From assembly GCF_000516985.1 (NCBI RefSeq), contig NW_006917103.1, positions 186,001 through 250,000 of the forward strand: a stretch of DNA of 64,000 nucleotides. Direction: 5' to 3'. Position 1 is the stretch's first letter, and the number at the start of each line of letters is the position of its first letter. Below, in pieces: positions 59,084 through 64,000 of the stretch. The position numbers were made by a program, and so were the translations under genes. Below the pieces are notes generated by a model. It searched no databases. It was not told where the DNA came from and saw only the letters and a program-made list of their open reading frames with translations. Origin of the DNA: Pestalotiopsis fici W106-1. Its lineage: Eukaryota > Ascomycota > Sordariomycetes > Amphisphaeriales > Sporocadaceae.

Positions 59084-61343
59084 ATGGACGCCATGATGCC
59101 CATGTTATCAGACCATGGAGACATGTCCTGGTCAGAAGGCCAAAGTTCATCATCCCCAGACGACAATAACAGCAACAATAACTTGAACCCCCTTTCCCGG
59201 TCGCCAATCTGGGCCACGCCAACAATGACAGCAACGGCAACAACACGTTTGGAGACTGGCCAACTATCGCCTGTTAGTACTGAGCTGGAGATGCCCGCAG
59301 TAACAGCTAGCCTTCCACATCTGATACACTCGGCAACCTCGTCGAGTCACGGCTCGTGGACAAGTTACAGTGAAGGCGACGATGCTGACCAAGAGCACGA
59401 TCATGACCTTGATAACGAGCATGAACATGATGTCCAATGGGACAACCACTCAGATGACATGTTAATTCCCAAGTTGGAACCAACAGAGGACGATGACTTC
59501 CACATGGAGGACTTGAGAGAGGCACCACTGACGACGCCGAGACCCGCGTCTGGAAACCCGGCACAAGGCTTGAAGACGAAAAGACCACGAGGTCGGCCGC
59601 GGAAACACCCATTGACGCCGCACGTAGCAACAAACAAAGTAGCCAAGGGAAGGTCAAAAACAGGTTGTATCACTTGTCGCAAGCGCAAGAAGAAGTGCGA
59701 CGAGGCAAAGCCTCGATGTAAGACATGGACAATCCATTCACGTTTGCTCCATGACTGACTGTGTTTGTACTTAGGCATGAATTGTGAAAAGAATGCTGTC
59801 GTGTGTGAGGGCTACAACGAAAAGACGATATGGAAAAGCGGAAAAGAAAAGGCCGACGAAGGTAAATGACATCGCTTATCTGTCCCCGGTTGATTATACT
59901 GACTGATATGCTTTAGCAGCACGTCGATCAAGTCAGGAACTCCCAGTCATTACACTGCAGCCAATCTTTCAAGGCGTTGAGACGCCAGAAGATATGGTCT
60001 TCCTGAACCACTATATTAGCCACCTGAGCGGCGTGCTCACAGTGGAAGGACAGTTCAAGAACGCCTTCAAGGATATGCTACTTCAAATGGCAGTCGAACA
60101 CCGTGGACTGATGCATTCTATCCTATGTTTGGCAAGCAAACATATTGACTATAATACACCCTATGGCGCCAAACTCCTCGAGTCCAACCCTAAAATCACT
60201 GCAGAAAGTCTGGCGGCACGATCCGAGTTTCATCATCAGGCGGCCATGACCAAATTCTACGAAGATATCAACCAGGAGACCAACACAGACCTGGCTAAAC
60301 AGACAGTCAATCTGTCGGTCCGGTACGGGCAAATGCTTTGCCTACTGCTCAAGTCCATGGTCGAGGGGAAATCCGACGGCGAGCACCGTCTCCATCTCCA
60401 AGCCTACAAGGGGCTCATCCAGGCATCACCACCAGCCGATTCTGGATTCCTGGTGTTCATCACCGAGTTCTTCCAGTTTCACGTCTATGCCGACGAGCTC
60501 ATTCGTTACCCGGATGTGCGCGCACCTCGGTTAGCCCATGAGGACTGGGTACCATGGCTTCCGATTCAACCTGCGCGATTGATCGGCGTTGCTGATGGCC
60601 TCTTCAAATTTCTCAGCCAAATCACCACCATCCGCAATACGATACGCAACAATATGCTCAATGATGTTGACCCGGTAGTCGACTACGCCTCGCTCTTTCG
60701 GGCAGCAGAGATAGACGCTGCTATTCGGGAGTGGACGCCACACTGGCCACCAGGTGACAGCCGCGAGCGCGTTGGACTTCTTTACAAGCAGATGATGTGG
60801 GTGTACCTCTTTAGAACCATTTACCCGCCATCTACCACGACGGCAACACCGCCGGCCATGCCTACGGATCAGTATAATCGACCAACCTCACCGCCACTTT
60901 CACCAACTTCACCCGTCCACTCGGCGCGCGACCCACACGCGACGACGGACCGGTTGCGAGTAGCGAGTCATGCGCTTAGCAACAACTGCCGCGGCGAATC
61001 GCCCGCGCCTATACGCTACCCGCCACACCACGATGCGCGCATTACCGTCGCCGTCGACGAGTCCTTGGCCATCCTAGACTCGATCAAGCCGAGCGACCCA
61101 TGCCAGACCTTGCTCCTCATCCCCTGCCTCATCATTGGCTGTGCCAGCTTTGCGCCGTCGCAGCAAAACCGGATTCGCAACACTTTGAAGGGTGTTCGCG
61201 GTTACACGGGCCTGCGCAACTGCGATCGCCTCATGGAGCTGCTCGAAGAGATGTGGAAGCTGATGGAGCGCGGCGACTGGGCGGCCGTGTGGGACTGGCA
61301 GGCCGTTGCCAAGGGCATGGGACTCGACTTTTGCGTGGCATGA
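59084..61343 (+). CDS. acr-2-like transcription factor: AT-hook plus Zn2Cys6
   Basis: Three exons, 59084-59717, 59775-59861 and 59917 (or 59920)-61343, encode about 715 aa. The N-terminal 180 residues are low-complexity and acidic (DNEHEHD and similar). TKRPRGRPRKHP is an AT-hook. The zinc cluster GCITCRKRKKKCDEAKPRC is split by intron 1 and continues MNCEKNAVVCEGYNEKTIW. This arrangement resembles the acriflavine-sensitivity regulator ACR-2 of Neurospora. The C-terminal 450 residues have the fungal_trans_2 (PF11951) pattern, with FLNHYISHLSGVLTVEG and ILCLASKHIDYNTP near the start and CDRLMELLEEMWKLMERGDW at the end. The acceptor of intron 2 is a NAGNAG pair (TTTAGCAG), so isoforms differing by one Ala are possible. 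A nuclear regulator; targets unknown. Confidence 0.88.
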
Positions 61344-62256
61344 GATCTCTCTCCATCACCCGGCAGAGCATCTCGTCTTGTTCCATCAGTGAGACATTTG
61401 AAGGACACTCACGACCTTGATACGTTACCCAACACACACTCACACTCCCTCCCTCTTGCATTAGCCACCCTCCATCCGAATCTTGCATCTTGCGCTTCTT
61501 TGCATCCTTGTTTCTTCCAGGTTTCGCTCCCTCGTATATACCCCATTTCGTGTACTTTCTTCTAGTTTTGTTATTTAATAGTGCATATGCATTTGCAAGG
61601 ACGGCAAACAGGTGGACGAACTGCAGTTATCAAACAAACACAACAAACGGGACATTGTGGTGGTGTATTGGTATACATGCATACCACTTGAGTTTTACCA
61701 GATGGAGATGGAGGGGAAGAGAGAGAGAGAGACAGAAGCTGGCGCACATGTGCGTGCACGGAACAGAGTATACCCAAAATATTGTATGAGGCATATCGCA
61801 TCGCCAGGGCTGGGTTCCACATCACTATCACTTTTTTGCGGGAAAACGGTAGATACAAGGCATAGGGGGGTCTTGATTTTGACGTTTTGGGGAAAACACG
61901 TATTATGAATGGCGTTTTAGAAAGGGGTATGTCTTACGGGTTGGGTCTTGTCACATCGTAGCAAATGTCGGCTTGTTGGAATTAATGCATTTACAAATAA
62001 TGAAATGGAAGGGGAATGATCTGGACATGTATTTGCAATTTAAAAATTATCATCTTAAGTCGCCTTGAATGACATCGTGCAGTCATGACATTTGCAAAGA
62101 AACGCGTGATATCACTTTCATGGACGGCATCTCATGATGGGTCATATTTTTGTCTTGTTTCTTTTCATTTGTTTCTTGTGTAGAGTCGAGCTAAATCCGG
62201 ATTTGTAGACTATCTCATGTGGCCCATGTTATTCCTTCTCGATTCAGCTTTGCTCA
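61344..62256. other. Intergenic region between convergent genes, with GA-rich tract
   Basis: About 0.9 kb, mostly 3' flanks of two convergent genes. A GA-rich purine tract is at about 61720-61733. Confidence 0.45.
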
Positions 62257-62346
62257 CTAGGTAACAGACACCGTCAGCATCTGCACCAGCCCCTCCGGCA
62301 CAAGAACATCAAATGGCATCAGATGTCTTTAGAGGTGGGCACTCAC
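62257..62346 (-). other. Optional last intron on the stop codon of the MDR gene
   Basis: A candidate 90-nt intron from GTGAGT (62346 downwards) to CCTAG (ending 62257). The next three bases, 62256-62254, are TGA. Retained, the message reads five more codons, VSAHL, and stops at 62331-62329. Spliced, it stops immediately after EEK. Confidence 0.5.
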
Positions 62347-63588
62347 CTTCTCCTCGTTGGGCTTGACCTCGAGCAGGAGCTTTCCAGTGTTGCGGCCTGC
62401 AAAGAGCTCGTCCCAAGCGTTCTCGACGTTGGCGAGACCGCCCTGAATAATGTGCTCGGCGCGCTTGATCTTGCCCTCGCTGAGCCACTGGTACAGCTCC
62501 TTGCGCGCAGGGACGTACTCGGTCAAAAAGTCAAAGACGATGAAACCCTCCATGCGGATGCGCTGCGTCGTCACCTGGAACAGGTTGCGGATGCCCTTGG
62601 ACTCCTTGCCGGGCGAGTTGTAGCCCGAGATGCTGCCGCACATAACGAAACGGGAGCGGAACGCGGCGCGGCTCAGCGCCAGCTCGAGAATCTCACCACC
62701 CACATTGTCCCAGTAGACGTTGATAAAGTTGGGCGTCAGCTTGACAAAGTCCTTGGTAAAGGTTGGCGACTTGTAGTTGAGGACCTCGTCGAAACCAAGC
62801 TCTGACTTGAGCCAGTTGCACTTGTCATCGGAGCCGGCAATACCGATAACGTGGGCGCCCTTGAGCTTGGCAATCTGACCGACGACGGAGCCCGTGGCAC
62901 CAGCAGCGCCTGAGACGACCACCACGTCGCCAGGCTTGACGTTGCCAATCTTCTCCAGACCAAACTAGCAAGTCGGCACATGTTAGCTCTTTGTTTCTCT
63001 CCGACACCACTTGGACCGAGTGAGTACTCACGTAGGCCGTCAGGCCCGTCATGCCCAGGACACCGAGCGAATCGGTGATCCGGCTATTCTGTGGCAGTTC
63101 AACCTTGTCAAGGAGCTTCTCGTCAACAATGGCCATCTCGGTCCAGCCGATGGAGGCGTTGACGATATCGCCCTCCTTGAACTTGGGGTTCTTGGATGCC
63201 AGAACGCGGCTGATGGCCGAGCCCCGCATCTTCTCGCCAATGGCTACTGGTGGCAAGTAGGATCGAATGTCTGCAAAGTAGTCGATGAGTTAGCCGAAAG
63301 AGTTTGAAATTGCGTATATGCAGTAGCATGGCGGTATTCAGCGACACTGGGAGATCTCTCGTCGAAACCCGCTCAAACAAAAAAAGAGGCAGAAAGTGGC
63401 CACATACCATTCAACCAGCCTCTCATGGCAGGGTCCAGAGACAGGTATAGCGCCTCGACGAGAACCTGGCCATCCTTGAGCTGGTCGGCAGTAGGAGCCT
63501 CGGTCTTCTCTGATCTAAAAGTCTGGCCATGGACGATATTGCCCGTAGGCCTCTCGTTGAGGTAGTAGGTCAGGATCTGGCGGCCCAT
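62329..63588 (-). CDS. NADP-dependent MDR oxidoreductase (PTGR/alkenal reductase-like)
   Basis: Exons 63588-63408, 63270-63032 and 62964-62329 encode 351 aa with the unspliced end. It belongs to the zinc-free medium-chain reductases that reduce alpha,beta-unsaturated aldehydes and ketones. Motifs: YLSLDPAMRGWLN and SYLPPVAIGEKMRGSAISRV near the N-terminus, LGVLGMTGLTAYFGL, the nucleotide loop SGAAGATGSVVGQIAKLKG, and NVYWDNVGGEIL; MCGSISGYN and RMEGFIVFDF follow, as in the LTB4 dehydrogenase/PTGR family. The reading frame ends EEKVSAHL. However, GTGAGT immediately after EEK is an excellent donor, and an acceptor at 62258-62257 is followed directly by TGA, so the spliced message would end at EEK. 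The two forms differ by a C-terminal AHL. Confidence 0.88.
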
Positions 63589-63798
63589 GTTGGCTTTGTT
63601 ATCGACGAGTTCGCAAACGTTCGGGGGTCGTAGGAGCGTTGGGGGTTTGGAGTTGAGGAGTTTGTAGTCGGGTATAGTATCAAGATAACGGGCCAAGTTT
63701 CCCAAGACTTGATGTTGGTGTTCTGGTCTTTTATGTATCAGAAGAGTTGAGGAATGTATTTGGAATCTTCGCTGGTCTTCCGAGGCGACTTACACTTC

Positions 63799-64000
63799 TT
63801 AATAAGCCATGACCCCTAACACAAGAGCCACTCCGTACTTGATCTCCTCCATTGCCGTTGGGCTGCGCACTTCCGGAGTGGACGAACCGCTTGTCCCATG
63901 GGTTGCCCCTCCATCGAAACACACTGACGTTGACGAACTCTAAGCAGAATGCCAGGGCATCTAGAAGAACTGGGTTTAGCACCATATTGCCATTGGTCAA
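63799..64000 (-). CDS. Possible 3' end of a gene entering from the right edge
   Basis: The minus strand at the edge reads TNGNMVLNPVLLDALAFCLEFVNV. A GT-AG intron (GTGTGT...GGAAG) would join it in frame to MRSPTAMEEIKYGVALVLGV and a TAA at 63801-63799. The end is hydrophobic, like a membrane tail. The family is not recognised, and without the upstream exons the call is weak; the frame also reads through unspliced in another phase. Confidence 0.25.

Noticed and set aside
62323..62805. 160-codon plus-strand frame with hydrophobic composition
   Set aside because: It is antisense to the MDR oxidoreductase exon, whose conserved motifs are clear.

Overview
This 64 kb window looks like a chromosomal segment of a filamentous ascomycete (Pezizomycotina, most likely Sordariomycetes; the class is an inference). 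The genes carry short introns, about 45 to 100 nt in most cases, with GT-AG borders. The families are typically fungal: Zn2Cys6 and bZIP/DUF3425 regulators, MFS and ABCG transporters, a GH92 mannosidase, and a STAND/ankyrin protein. There is one 100-N assembly gap at 8870-8969. I saw no rRNA, tRNA, CRISPR array or intact transposon. Exon borders were placed by eye from splice signals, frame continuity and family motifs.

Layout. 0-5 kb: the 3' end of a fungal-specific transcription factor, then an 11-exon secreted GH92 alpha-mannosidase on the minus strand. 6-8 kb: a single-exon O-fucosyltransferase-like type II membrane protein. 8-11 kb: gene-poor, containing the gap and repeat remnants. 11-16.4 kb: allantoinase with upstream GATA motifs, a convergent bZIP-DUF3425 factor, and a short-chain dehydrogenase (SDR). 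18.7-20.5 kb: a large aquaporin. 22-30 kb: an MFS exporter-type transporter and a full-length ABCG transporter. 30.2-31.4 kb: an ankyrin protein resembling the part of an NLR that follows the NACHT domain.

31.8-40.5 kb is the most coherent block. An L-arabinitol-4-dehydrogenase-like enzyme is divergent from an SDR, followed by a Zn2Cys6 regulator and a sugar/polyol MFS transporter. Together these have the parts of a small sugar or polyol uptake-and-oxidation cluster with its own regulator. 42-49 kb: a DJ-1/HSP31-like protein, an aminoglycoside-phosphotransferase-fold protein with altered catalytic residues, an FAD monooxygenase and a GNAT acetyltransferase. 49-59 kb is a roughly 10 kb stretch with no gene I can support. 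59-64 kb: an acr-2-like AT-hook/Zn2Cys6 factor, an NADP-dependent MDR oxidoreductase, and possibly the tail of one more gene.

The most interesting details are at splice junctions. The MDR gene has a last intron lying exactly on the stop codon; if it is retained, the protein ends in Ala-His-Leu, a PTS1-type peroxisomal signal. The GH92 gene creates an in-frame TGA at one junction if its strongest-looking splice sites are used. The last exon of the ABCG gene cannot be joined in frame by a convincing canonical intron.
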